A stretch of 60,222 nt of DNA. It comes from SIG454 sp045646365 (GTDB lineage: Bacteria > Bacillota > Clostridia > Monoglobales > Monoglobaceae). Below, one piece after another: positions 43,903-53,141 of the stretch. The stretch spans positions 1 to 60,222 of the forward strand of contig JAZRKP010000076.1 of the NCBI GenBank assembly GCA_045646365.1, written 5' to 3'. Each line of letters begins with the position of its first letter. The stretch's first letter is position 1. The notes under the pieces are model-generated. The model saw only the letters and a list, made by a program, of their open reading frames with translations, made no database searches and was not told the origin of the DNA. Made by a program: the position numbers and the translations under genes.

Positions 43903-44391
43903 TTATTTTACGAGAAAACCGAGGAAGCCAAGACTTTCAGCTCCGACTTTACAAAGAATAATCATAACAATTCCCGCAGTTAAAATTCCAAGAAATATAG
44001 GCGGAAGAGAACGACGGAGACGCATATCAAAAAGTCCTGCAATCATCGAACCTGTCCAAGCCCCGGTAGTGGGCAGAGGAATTGCAACAAACAGATAAAG
44101 TGCAATAGGCCCGAGATTTGAGATTTCTCCTGCCTTTTTGTGAGTCCTGTTCTCAAGCCAGTTACACAAACCGCGAAAAATACGGAATTTCTTAAAGAAT
44201 TTCAAAAGCGGTCTGAAAAGTAAAATGATAAACGGAACAGGGAGGAAATTCCCAAACACCGCAATCAAATACATCAGGAAAAGGTTAAACCAGTCAAGGT
44301 TTTGAGTAAAGCAATATATAATTGAGCCTCTGATTTCGAAAATCGGAAGCAGAGATATTCCAAAATTATACAAAACCTGTTCTATGGTCAT
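43903..44391 (-). CDS. Small multidrug-export-family membrane protein
   Basis: A 162-residue protein of the Sm_multidrug_ex family (COG2426). It starts MTIEQVLYNFGISLLPIFEIR and has GSIIYCF, then LPTTGAWTGSMIAGLFDMR, the family signature. Four or so hydrophobic segments. Despite the name, the transport activity of the family is poorly established. First gene of the minus-strand block, with a good promoter 45-70 bases upstream. Confidence 0.85.
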   Translation of the reverse strand: MTIEQVLYNFGISLLPIFEIRGSIIYCFTQNLDWFNLFLMYLIAVFGNFLPVPFIILLFRPLLKFFKKFRIFRGLCNWLENRTHKKAGEISNLGPIALYLFVAIPLPTTGAWTGSMIAGLFDMRLRRSLPPIFLGILTAGIVMIILCKVGAESLGFLGFLVK

Positions 44392-44434
44392 AAAAATACT
44401 CCTGATAACTAAATTTATTCACTATATAAGAAAT

Positions 44435-44463
44435 AGTATAACACAACCTGTATTTTAATTCAA
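44435..44463 (-). promoter_or_regulatory. Promoter of the minus-strand pyrH-frr-uppS block
   Basis: Read on the minus strand, TTGAAT (44463-44458) and TATACT (44440-44435) have a 17-base spacer. It lies about 45 bases upstream of the start at 44391. Confidence 0.75.
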
Positions 44464-44522
44464 GAGGTTTTTTGCTTTTCTGACATAAAATAATTAAATT
44501 CAGACAAAGTGACAAATTTCTC

Positions 44523-44551
44523 TTGCATATTCTTCGGTCAAATGTTAAAAT
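44523..44551 (+). promoter_or_regulatory. Promoter of the recD2 operon
   Basis: TTGCAT at 44523 and TAAAAT at 44546 with a 17-base spacer, about 55 bases before the ATG at 44608. It is divergent from the promoter at 44435. The rest of the region 44392-44607 holds no gene. Confidence 0.55.
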
Positions 44552-44607
44552 AAAAAGGAAACACTCTTTTTTATGTTTTGCATAAAATGTGGAAAAGGAG
44601 TGGTTGT

Positions 44608-44940
44608 ATGCTGAGCAGTATTTTTATGACTGTTTTATGTGTTTTTGCGGTATACGGAGCGGTTAAGCTTGTTTTTTATCTTTACGGATATTTCTCGGTT
44701 ATAAAAGGTGAAGAAAACATAAAAAGACATACTGTTTTGTTTTTTGAGAATAATCAGGACGAAGCAGAGGTTGTAATCCGTGAGGTGGTTTTAAGCCACA
44801 ATCCGTTTTGTGGCGAAATAATAGCGGTTGATTCAGGTTCAGATGATGAAACACTGATAATTTTAAGACGGCTTGAGAAAGAATACGATATTCTTCGGGT
44901 TATGACTATGGAAAACTATATTGAATTTATAAAGGGTTAA
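44608..44940 (+). CDS. Small membrane protein with glycosyltransferase-2-like half-domain
   Basis: A 110-residue protein. One transmembrane helix at residues 4-28 is followed by a cytoplasmic region that resembles the nucleotide-binding N-terminal half of GT-A glycosyltransferases. The segment EIIAVDSGSDDETLIILRRL matches the GT2 pattern I-x-V-D-D-G-S-x-D-x-T-x-x-I-L. The DxD and acceptor parts are absent, so it is unlikely to be a full transferase. The start ATG 44608 has AAGGAG 7 bases upstream. It lies two bases before recD2. It may be a conserved small protein or an ancient remnant that has kept an open frame. Confidence 0.7.
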   Translation: MLSSIFMTVLCVFAVYGAVKLVFYLYGYFSVIKGEENIKRHTVLFFENNQDEAEVVIREVVLSHNPFCGEIIAVDSGSDDETLIILRRLEKEYDILRVMTMENYIEFIKG

Positions 44941-44942
44941 AA

Positions 44943-47150
44943 ATGGAAAATACACAGGAAAAAATTTCAGGAACAGTTGAAGATATAATTTATTTCAATC
45001 CCTCAAACGGGTATGCGGTCTGTGATGTTTCGGCTAATGGGACGCTTATAACGCTTACGGGGATAATGCCTGATATTTCCGAGGGGGAAAGCATTGAGGC
45101 AATAGGACAATATAAAACCCACCCCGAGTATGGTGAGCAGTTTTCTGTTGAAAGCTATCAGAGGTATACCCCGTCTGATGAGGCGGAAATTGAGCATTAT
45201 CTGGCATCAGGTGTTTTTCCCTATATCGGGAGAGCAACGGCACGGGCGATTGTTGAGAAATTTGGGAAAGACTCTATTTCGGTTATCGAAAATGAACCTA
45301 TGCGTCTTATGGGGATAAAAGGACTGAGCGAGGGAAGAATTGAGGAAATCCACGCCGCCTGTATGAGTCAGGTGAGTATGAAAGAGCTTAATATGTTCTT
45401 TCAGAAATACGGGATTTCCCTTACATATTCTGCAAAGGTGTACATGTTTTTCGGAATGAACGCTATGCACATAATAAACGAAAATCCATATGCCTTGTGT
45501 GAGTTTATAAATGGAATAACATTTGAAATATCCGACAGAATAGGTCTTTCTATAGGATTTCCTAAAAACCACAGATTCAGAGTAATTTCTGCAATTCGTT
45601 CAACCCTTAAAAATAATGCGTATCTTGGCGGACATACTTTCCTGCCCATACAAATTCTTGTAAGTCAGGTCTCGGCAATGGCAGATATAGGAGCAAGGGA
45701 TGTGGAGGATTGCATTTCGGAAATGCTCCTTTCAAATCAGCTTGTTAAGGAAAATATTGGGGATTATGACGGAATATATCTTGACGAATTTTACGAATCG
45801 GAAAGCTATGTAGCCCAAAGACTGAAAACTCTTTCGGGGGTTATCTTTGATAATGTCGGAAAGCGGGAAGAAAAGTTGATTGAGCAATTTGAAACTTCCT
45901 CAGGTCTGACCCTTGCAGAGAGCCAGAAAGAGGCGATTGTATCGGCAGCGGAAAATTCGGTTATGGTAATAACGGGCGGACCGGGAACGGGAAAAACGAC
46001 TATTATCCGTGGTATAATCGATGTTATGCAGGGTATGGGGAAAACTGTTTCCCTGACAGCACCAACAGGCAGAGCGGCAAAGCGAATGGCGGAAATATCG
46101 GGACTTGAGGCAAAAACTATCCACCGTCTTTTGGAGTGTAAACCTGGTGATGATAAATCCCCGTATTCGTTTGTGAAAAATGAAGCCAACCCACTTGATT
46201 GCGATGTCCTGATAGTCGACGAGGCATCAATGGTCGATATAGTTCTGATGGAAGCCCTTTTGAAAGCATTTCCGACAGGGGCAAGGCTTATTCTTGTCGG
46301 GGATGTGGACCAGCTCCCGTCAGTTGGAGCGGGGAATGTTCTTAAGGATATAATTGAAAGCGATAGCTTTGTCTGCATAAAGCTTACGGAGATTTTCCGT
46401 CAGGCGAGAGAGAGTATGATTGTCGTAAATGCCCATAAAATAAATAATGGAGAGCAACCTTATCTCTCGGAGAAAGATAACGATTTCTTTTTCCTGCCCA
46501 GAAACAGTGCGGAGGAAATTTGTAATACCATTGCAGATTTGTGTAAAAACCGTCTGCCTAAGTTTTATGATGTGGACAGTATAGCACAGATTCAAGTCCT
46601 ATGCCCGTCGAAGAAAACGGAGACAGGAGTCCGTGTCCTGAACGGACTTTTACAGAGCGTTTTAAATCCGCTTGAAACAGGAAAAAGCGAAAAAGTTCTT
46701 GCCCATTGCACATATCGTCTCGGCGATAAAGTTATGAGTGTTAAAAATAACTATAACATACATTGGAAGAAAAATGACGGAAGCGAAGAGGGAGACGGAG
46801 TCTTTAATGGCGATGTTGGATTTGTCACATCTATCGACCATAAAATGAAACGAATGGCAGTGTGCTATGATGACAGAACGGCGGTTTATGAATTCAGTCA
46901 GCTTGACGAACTGGAACACGCCTTTGCAGTTACTGTCCATAAAAGTCAGGGGAGCGAATTTGATATTGTTGTTATTCCAATATGGGATGTCCCACGCCCG
47001 CTTATGGCGAGAAATTTGCTTTATACGGCTATAACAAGAGCGAAAAAGGTTGTTGTCTTAGTAGGGAGCGAGGATTTGATTTACCGCTATGTTGAGAATA
47101 ACAGCGTCTCAAGACGGTATAGCGGATTAAAAGAAAAACTAAGGTTTTAA
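44943..47150 (+). CDS. recD2: ATP-dependent DNA helicase RecD2
   Basis: A 735-residue superfamily 1B helicase of the RecD2 (RecD-like, RecBC-independent) type. The N-terminal OB-like and helix-hairpin-helix region covers about 1-300. Walker A is GGPGTGKTTIIRG near residue 343, Walker B is VDEASMVD, and HKSQGSEFD is motif V. A SH3-like segment lies between helicase parts. It is a 5'-3' helicase acting in DNA repair and fork maintenance. Length is typical. Confidence 0.95.
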   Translation: MENTQEKISGTVEDIIYFNPSNGYAVCDVSANGTLITLTGIMPDISEGESIEAIGQYKTHPEYGEQFSVESYQRYTPSDEAEIEHYLASGVFPYIGRATARAIVEKFGKDSISVIENEPMRLMGIKGLSEGRIEEIHAACMSQVSMKELNMFFQKYGISLTYSAKVYMFFGMNAMHIINENPYALCEFINGITFEISDRIGLSIGFPKNHRFRVISAIRSTLKNNAYLGGHTFLPIQILVSQVSAMADIGARDVEDCISEMLLSNQLVKENIGDYDGIYLDEFYESESYVAQRLKTLSGVIFDNVGKREEKLIEQFETSSGLTLAESQKEAIVSAAENSVMVITGGPGTGKTTIIRGIIDVMQGMGKTVSLTAPTGRAAKRMAEISGLEAKTIHRLLECKPGDDKSPYSFVKNEANPLDCDVLIVDEASMVDIVLMEALLKAFPTGARLILVGDVDQLPSVGAGNVLKDIIESDSFVCIKLTEIFRQARESMIVVNAHKINNGEQPYLSEKDNDFFFLPRNSAEEICNTIADLCKNRLPKFYDVDSIAQIQVLCPSKKTETGVRVLNGLLQSVLNPLETGKSEKVLAHCTYRLGDKVMSVKNNYNIHWKKNDGSEEGDGVFNGDVGFVTSIDHKMKRMAVCYDDRTAVYEFSQLDELEHAFAVTVHKSQGSEFDIVVIPIWDVPRPLMARNLLYTAITRAKKVVVLVGSEDLIYRYVENNSVSRRYSGLKEKLRF

Positions 47151-47205
47151 CAGCTCTGTCACAATTCTGTAACCATAAATTAACATAAATTACAAAATAA
47201 AGGTA

Positions 47206-47234
47206 TTGAAAAAATTGTCGTTTTATAGTATTAT
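47206..47234 (+). promoter_or_regulatory. Promoter of the SLH-amidase gene
   Basis: TTGAAA at 47206 and TATTAT at 47229 with a 17-base spacer, about 60 bases upstream of the ATG at 47295. Confidence 0.65.
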
Positions 47235-47294
47235 TGATATAAGTGATATTGTAGGGAAATTTCACTCAAAATCAGTAAAGGAGAGTATAAGGCG

Positions 47295-48692
47295 ATGATA
47301 CGGACAAGCATAAAAGCAGTTTTTACATTTATATTAGTGCTTTTTATGTCTGTAGATGTATGTGCTAAAACCTATCCTGATGTTGATAAAAAGTCAAAGG
47401 CTTTTGAGGCGGTTGATTATCTTTCCGATATAGGTGTTGTTGCAGGGTATGAGGACGGAATGTTCCTGCCCGATAAGCAGATAACAAGAGGTGAGGCGGC
47501 AACTCTCCTTGCAAGAACTCTTGGATTTGAAGAAAGTTACGAAATTAAGGCGATGCCTTTTGAGGATGTTGCCGAGGGTTATTGGGCAGAAAAATTCATC
47601 TCCTATTGCTGGGAGGGCGGACTTGTTAACGGAATGACAGAAAATTCCTTTGCCCCTGCAGACAAGGTGACTTACGCTCAAATGATAAAAATGCTCGTGT
47701 GTGCGTCAGACCTTGAAAACTCTGTTGAGAAGATTGATGACGGGAAATGGTATGATGGCTACATAAACACCGCAAATAAATATGGGATAACAAAGAATGT
47801 TGATGTGTTTGCCGACGAAAGTGCATCCCGTGAAGATGTAGCAATTCTTGTATATAACTGTATAAAAAACAACCTTATAAATAATAGCGATAAGACGGAT
47901 AATGACGAAAAAGAGGATAAAACTGAAACCACGGAAACTGTAAATGATAATACAGAAGAAAAAGAGGAAATTCTTCCCGCTATTGCATACAAGGAGGATG
48001 TTGTTGTAACATCAACAATTCCGGAAAATTATAAATTTGCAAAGGGGATAGTGTATAATCCGATTTTTGCCGACGAAGATGTTGATTTTGACGGTCTCAC
48101 AGAAATTTCAGATGATGAAAGAATGCTGATTGTTATTGACCCGGGACATAATTTCAAAGGAACAGATGCCGGAGCACACAACGAAACATACGAGGTCTGG
48201 GAACAGAATATAACCTGGCCTGTTGCAGAGATGCTTAGAAGAAAGCTTGAATATATGGGCTTTGATGTCGTTATGACAAGAGATAAGATAAACGATAGCA
48301 TCAAAGGTGAGTCTGTTAAGGAAGCACTTCTAAACCGTGCAGGGATTGCAAATGGACTTGAGGCAGATTTGTTTATCTCAATTCATTGTAATGCAGGTGG
48401 AGGAAAAGGTGTTGAAACCTATTGTTATAAAACAGGGACAAAAGCGGAAACTCTTGCTGAATATGTTCAGGACTGCCTTGTTGAAGAAACAGGACTTTAT
48501 GACAGAGGTGTAAAAACGGCAGGGTTTGTTGTTATAAAAGAAACACTGATGCCTGCAATCCTTGTTGAAACAGCGTTTATCGACAGAGCGGACGAGCTTA
48601 ATTTCCTGATAAGCATTGACGGACAGAATAAGCTTTCCACAGCCATTGCAAAAGGTGTTTATGAATATGCCGCTTGCAAAACGGAGGAGTAA
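47295..48692 (+). CDS. SLH-anchored N-acetylmuramoyl-L-alanine amidase
   Basis: A 465-residue secreted peptidoglycan hydrolase. A signal peptide covers residues 1-24 (ends DVCA). SLH repeats run to about residue 195 (YEDGMFLPDKQITRGEAATL, SFAPADKVTYAQMIKML), then an acidic linker. The Amidase_3 domain covers about 275-460. Its zinc ligands are visible: His in VIDPGHNFKG, Glu in YEVWEQNI, His in FISIHCNAG, and the catalytic Glu in LVETAFIDR. It cleaves the amide bond between MurNAc and L-alanine. The start ATG follows AAGGAGAG. Confidence 0.93.
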   Translation: MIRTSIKAVFTFILVLFMSVDVCAKTYPDVDKKSKAFEAVDYLSDIGVVAGYEDGMFLPDKQITRGEAATLLARTLGFEESYEIKAMPFEDVAEGYWAEKFISYCWEGGLVNGMTENSFAPADKVTYAQMIKMLVCASDLENSVEKIDDGKWYDGYINTANKYGITKNVDVFADESASREDVAILVYNCIKNNLINNSDKTDNDEKEDKTETTETVNDNTEEKEEILPAIAYKEDVVVTSTIPENYKFAKGIVYNPIFADEDVDFDGLTEISDDERMLIVIDPGHNFKGTDAGAHNETYEVWEQNITWPVAEMLRRKLEYMGFDVVMTRDKINDSIKGESVKEALLNRAGIANGLEADLFISIHCNAGGGKGVETYCYKTGTKAETLAEYVQDCLVEETGLYDRGVKTAGFVVIKETLMPAILVETAFIDRADELNFLISIDGQNKLSTAIAKGVYEYAACKTEE

Positions 48693-48695
48693 AAA

Positions 48696-49922
48696 ATGAA
48701 GAAACCTGAACTTCTCGCACCTGCGGGAAATCTTGATAAATTGAAAATTGCCTTTTTGTATGGGGCGGATGCCGTTTATATCGGCGGAGAAGAGTATTCT
48801 CTCCGTGTGGCGGCGGATAATTTCACATTGGATGAAATGCGTGAGGGTGTCAGATTTGCCCACGAAAGAGGTAAAAAAGTATACCTCACAGCAAATATTA
48901 TCCCACATAACGACGATTTAAGAGATTTCAGAGAGTATCTGGAAGAAGCAGTCGAAACAGGAATTGATGCAGTAATAATTTCTGATTTGGGACTCTTTGC
49001 TATTGCGAAAGAGGTTGCTCCTGATTTGGAAATTCATATAAGCACCCAAGCAAATAATGTTAACTATGAAAGTGCTAAAATGTGGCATAGTCTCGGTGCA
49101 AAAAGAGTTATTATTGCAAGAGAAATGTCTTTTAAAGAGATTGCGGAAATTCGGGAAAACACTCCTGATACTCTTGAACTTGAAGCGTTTGTTCACGGTG
49201 CAATGTGCATTTCCTATTCGGGAAGATGCCTTTTGAGCAACTATATGACAAACCGTGACAGTAACCTCGGTGCGTGTTCGCATCCTTGCAGATGGAACTA
49301 CTATTTAATGGAAGAACAACGCCCGGGGCAGTATATGCCGGTTTTTGAAAACGAAAGAGGTACATTTATATACAACTCGAAAGATTTGTGTATGATTGAG
49401 CATATTGATGAGCTTATAAAGAGCGGACTTGACAGCTTTAAAATTGAGGGCAGAGTTAAAACTGAATACTATCTTGCAACAGTTGTTAAGGCGTACAGGG
49501 ATGCTATTGATTCATATTTTGAAAATCCTGATGGCTATGAGTTCAAAAAAGAGTGGCTTGATGAACTTCTAAAAGTCAGCCACAGAGGATATACAACGGG
49601 GTTCTATTATAAAAAGCCTGACGGAAATGAGCAGAATTACGAAACAAGTTCGTATATAAGAAACTATGAGCTTGCAGGTATTGTCTGCGGATACGATAAA
49701 GAGAAAAAACTTTTATCGGTGGTCCAGAAAAACAGGTTTTTCAAAGGCGGAGAGGTTGAATTCCTCTGCCCGGACAGACCGTTTATAACTCATAAGATTG
49801 AATATATGACAGACGCAGACGGGAATGAACTTGAAGTTGCCAATAGACCGCAACAGATTGTTCATATCAGATTTGATGAAGAAATACCAAATGACAGTAT
49901 AATGCGTCAGGTCAAAGATTAA
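48696..49922 (+). CDS. U32 peptidase-family protein (tRNA hydroxylation type)
   Basis: A 408-residue U32 family protein. It begins KKPELLAPAGNLDKLKIAF and contains the family signature EAFVHGAMCISYSGRCLLSN, with further cysteines (GACSHPCRW). Members of this type (TrhP/YrrO) are needed for 5-hydroxyuridine formation in tRNA; RlhA hydroxylates 23S rRNA. The older collagenase label rests on few cases. It lies 3 bases after the amidase gene, so co-transcribed. Confidence 0.9.
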   Translation: MKKPELLAPAGNLDKLKIAFLYGADAVYIGGEEYSLRVAADNFTLDEMREGVRFAHERGKKVYLTANIIPHNDDLRDFREYLEEAVETGIDAVIISDLGLFAIAKEVAPDLEIHISTQANNVNYESAKMWHSLGAKRVIIAREMSFKEIAEIRENTPDTLELEAFVHGAMCISYSGRCLLSNYMTNRDSNLGACSHPCRWNYYLMEEQRPGQYMPVFENERGTFIYNSKDLCMIEHIDELIKSGLDSFKIEGRVKTEYYLATVVKAYRDAIDSYFENPDGYEFKKEWLDELLKVSHRGYTTGFYYKKPDGNEQNYETSSYIRNYELAGIVCGYDKEKKLLSVVQKNRFFKGGEVEFLCPDRPFITHKIEYMTDADGNELEVANRPQQIVHIRFDEEIPNDSIMRQVKD

Positions 49923-49971
49923 ATCAGTAAAATAATTAAAACTTTATATATAAACTTTAAGGAGGTTTATT

Positions 49972-52872
49972 ATGAAAAACTTTAAGAAATTTTTATGTAT
50001 GTTTCTTGCGTTAACTCTTATTGTTACAAGCTTTGCAGCGATAAGTGTTATGGCTGAAGAAACAACAGAAGAGACAACTGAAGCAGTTGAAACAACAAAG
50101 TTTCCTGATGTTCCAAAGTCAGCGAAATATGCAGATGCGGTTGAAGTGCTTAACAAACTCTCTATTATCAACGGATACGAAGATGGCACATTCAAACCGG
50201 AAAACAATGTAACAAGAGCAGAGTTTGCAGCTCTCCTCCTCCGTATGCTTGGAATGGACCAGTCAATGGCTCCAATGCAGGAACCATTCCCGGATGTTCC
50301 GACTAATTTCTGGGCAGCAGGGACTATTGATGCAGCTAAAAGACTCGGTATCATAACAGGTTATGATGATGGTACATTCGGACCGGGAAATAATGTTGCT
50401 TATGAAGAAGCGCTCACAATGATTATCCGTGCTATTAACTATTCAAACTACTCAGCACCGGGTGAAATGTGGTATTCAACTTATGTTGAGTCTGCTAACC
50501 GTCTTGACATAACAAAGGATGCTATCGGTAATGTAGGAAATCCTGCATCCCGTGCTTGTATCGCTCAGTTCATTTTCAATACGCTTGAAGTTAATGTAAG
50601 AGAAAATGACATCATAAGAGACAACACAATTATGGAAAAGCATCTTGGTATCGAGAGAAAAGAAGGTATCATTGCTTCTAACTCATACACAAGCCTTAAG
50701 ACTCCTGATGTAAACCTTAAGGAAAATGAAGTTATGATTATGGATGTTGTTACAGGTTTAACTGAAACTTATAAAGTTGAAAACCTTAACGAGTATGATG
50801 ATATGATTGGTGCAAAGGTTACTTTCTATAGCCGTGCAAGCAAGAATTCTGCATATGATGAACTGGTTATGTTCTCAGTTAAAAAATCTGTTGAAAAACA
50901 GACAATCGACGCATCTTTACTTGAAGAGAGTAAGTGTGATGACACAACAATCTCTTATTACAAGTCAAAGAAAGCAACAACAACTTCATCATTTAACTTA
51001 GATTCCAAGAATGTTGTTATATTTAACGGTAAGCTTTATGGTGACACACCAACACTCAGTGGCTTTGCAGAAGTTTTGGCAGACGGTAAGTTTCCGAAAA
51101 TCGGACAGATTTCTGTTCTTAACAGAGATAATGACAACGATATTGATGTAATATTCATTGATGCTTATGAGCATTATGCTGTATCTTCTGTTGTAAGCTC
51201 AACTTACACAGTTACAGATAAAATTACATCAACAGAAGGTAAGTCGGTAGTTCTTGACTATACAGACGATGACCAGCAGATGGCATTCGTAAATACAAAC
51301 GGTTCTAAGCTTTCTTTCAGTTCTATCAGAAAGAATGTTGCTATTGCTGTTAAGGAAAGTAATCCTAACAGCGGAACAAAGCTTGTAACAGTTGTTATTA
51401 TGGATAAAACAGTAAGCGGTGAGGTTTCTGCTATTTCTTCAAGCGGACTTAAGATTGGTTCAACAGAATATGAATATTCTTCAATCGCAGCATGGAAGAG
51501 AGATAGCGAACTCAAAGCTCCTGAAAAAGGCGGTAAATACACATTCTTCCTTGATGTAAATGGTAAAATATTTGCTTATGTAAAGAATGAATCGGCAGAA
51601 GATGGAGCAAAATACGGCTTTATTATCGGATTCAGAGGCAATAAAGATAACGCAATGTCAGATGAACCGATTTATCTCCAGATTCTTACACAGACAGGAA
51701 CAAAACAGTGGATTCCGTTTGCAAAGAATACAAAGATTAACGGCCATAGCATAGAAGGCGATTACGAAGGGGCCGAAAGGACTCTTATGGAAGAAGCTGA
51801 AAAGCAGAACAAAGCAGGCCTTATAAATCAGGCTGCAAGACAGCTCGTTAAGTATACACTTAAAACATCAAGCGGTACAACAGTATTTGACGAAATTACA
51901 ACAGTTACCGATGAAGAAGATACAACCGGTAGCAGTGAAGTTGATGATGACGAACTTAAGATGTTTGGCGGATTCAAGAGTGATGTAGAAGCTAAATACA
52001 CAAGCTCAAGTAAGGTATTTAAAGCAGGTGGAACAAACCTTTATCTCGGTAGTGCCATTGTGTTTGTTGTTCCGGAAGATATGAGTAAGGCTGATAACTA
52101 CAAGAAGGGTAGCAGCTCAGACTTTAAGAATAACAAAAACTACTATATCGAAGCGTTTGATATTTCAACATCAAAGACCGCAAAGGTTGTTGTTCTCTAC
52201 GGCGGTAGCAGTGTAACAGAAGTTGATTCACAGACTGCGGTATTCCGTGTTGAGGAAAGCTATTCAGAAGAAAATCCTTCAAAGGGAGAAACAATGCTTA
52301 AGGTTACCGGTTACGAAAATGGGTCAACAACACTTAAGGAATACTGGGTATCTCCATCGTCTGAGGATGATATAGAGGCTCTCGCGACAGGTGATATGGT
52401 AAGATTTGGTCTCGATGCAGAAGGCTTTGTAACTCTTGCTGATGAGGATATTCTTTACACAGAAGATACGGATCCATACTATTTCGCATGGGATCACGAT
52501 TTTAACAGTGGAAACAGACCTGTAACAGAATCAGCAATTAAAACGGCAAGAGAATATGACAGTGCAGAGTTTAAATTTATTTATGGTACACTCTATTCAG
52601 TTGATGATGACCATGTAATTATCGTGGTTGATACAGATGATGATGTTTCTGATCTTCAAATTGCATTCAGAGCAGATGTTTCTAAGTTCAGCGGTACAAA
52701 ATTCTATGAATATGACACAGAAGAAAGTCCTGTAGAAGTTAGAGCTCTTGAAGGTGATTATAAAGAAATTCTTGATAGCTTAGCGAATTATACAGAGAAT
52801 GATGATGCAGCAGCTAAAGTTATAGTGCATTCAGCATTTTCTTCAGTTAAATCATTAACAGTTATTAAATAA
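49972..52872 (+). CDS. Large SLH-domain surface protein
   Basis: A 966-residue secreted protein. A signal peptide covers about residues 1-26 (ends ISVMAEE). Three SLH repeats span about 45-215 (YEDGTFKPENNVTRAEFAAL, YDDGTFGPGNNVAYEEALTM). The remaining 750 residues are beta-rich with acidic and Ser/Thr-rich patches and no catalytic motif. The region around residues 345-620 resembles the SLH protein at 1-2454. The start follows a strong AAGGAGG, and the codon use looks like a highly expressed gene. A terminator follows. It is the best candidate for a major surface-layer-type protein in the window. Confidence 0.9.
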   Translation: MKNFKKFLCMFLALTLIVTSFAAISVMAEETTEETTEAVETTKFPDVPKSAKYADAVEVLNKLSIINGYEDGTFKPENNVTRAEFAALLLRMLGMDQSMAPMQEPFPDVPTNFWAAGTIDAAKRLGIITGYDDGTFGPGNNVAYEEALTMIIRAINYSNYSAPGEMWYSTYVESANRLDITKDAIGNVGNPASRACIAQFIFNTLEVNVRENDIIRDNTIMEKHLGIERKEGIIASNSYTSLKTPDVNLKENEVMIMDVVTGLTETYKVENLNEYDDMIGAKVTFYSRASKNSAYDELVMFSVKKSVEKQTIDASLLEESKCDDTTISYYKSKKATTTSSFNLDSKNVVIFNGKLYGDTPTLSGFAEVLADGKFPKIGQISVLNRDNDNDIDVIFIDAYEHYAVSSVVSSTYTVTDKITSTEGKSVVLDYTDDDQQMAFVNTNGSKLSFSSIRKNVAIAVKESNPNSGTKLVTVVIMDKTVSGEVSAISSSGLKIGSTEYEYSSIAAWKRDSELKAPEKGGKYTFFLDVNGKIFAYVKNESAEDGAKYGFIIGFRGNKDNAMSDEPIYLQILTQTGTKQWIPFAKNTKINGHSIEGDYEGAERTLMEEAEKQNKAGLINQAARQLVKYTLKTSSGTTVFDEITTVTDEEDTTGSSEVDDDELKMFGGFKSDVEAKYTSSSKVFKAGGTNLYLGSAIVFVVPEDMSKADNYKKGSSSDFKNNKNYYIEAFDISTSKTAKVVVLYGGSSVTEVDSQTAVFRVEESYSEENPSKGETMLKVTGYENGSTTLKEYWVSPSSEDDIEALATGDMVRFGLDAEGFVTLADEDILYTEDTDPYYFAWDHDFNSGNRPVTESAIKTAREYDSAEFKFIYGTLYSVDDDHVIIVVDTDDDVSDLQIAFRADVSKFSGTKFYEYDTEESPVEVRALEGDYKEILDSLANYTENDDAAAKVIVHSAFSSVKSLTVIK

Positions 52873-52956
52873 GTAATAACAAAAAAATAAATCCGTCGGA
52901 TAATGCCAGGGGTTCTTAAAAACAATAAGTAGAAATACGGGCATTGCGAGGTAAGA

Positions 52957-52994
52957 AGAGGAAAACTCAGTAAAATGGGTTTTCCTCTTTTTTT
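52957..52994 (+). terminator. Rho-independent terminator after large SLH gene
   Basis: GAGGAAAACTCA (52958-52969) pairs with TGGGTTTTCCTC (52976-52987) and is followed by seven T. Between the stop codon and this hairpin lies a further AATGCC...GGCATT pairing (about 52904-52946). Confidence 0.85.
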
Positions 52995-53014
52995 ATCCGT
53001 AGACGCGTCAAAGT

Positions 53015-53045
53015 AAAAAAGGAGTAGCTATGAATGGCTACTCCT
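53015..53045 (-). terminator. Terminator of the ECF operon (minus strand)
   Basis: GGAGTAGC (53021-53028) pairs with GCTACTCC (53037-53044). Read on the minus strand, the hairpin is followed by TTTTTTAC. It lies about 100 bases past the end of the ECF fusion gene. Confidence 0.8.
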
Positions 53046-53141
53046 CAGACTGCCTAAAAACTTGCTCTACCGCCAACGAAAACGATTTTGCAAAATATAT
53101 CTGCGTTTTTAGACATATGGATCAGCGTGTCGACTTTATCG
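53046..53141. other. Intergenic stretch with an 8 bp inverted repeat
   Basis: No gene. CTAAAAAC at 53054-53061 and GTTTTTAG at 53105-53112 are inverted copies about 43 bases apart, within the 3' untranslated part of the ECF transcript. This may be a structured 3' end or a trace of an interspersed repeat. Confidence 0.35.

Noticed and set aside
48696..49922. Secreted collagenase-type peptidase
   Set aside because: No signal peptide; the sequence fits the cytoplasmic U32 group linked to RNA hydroxylation.
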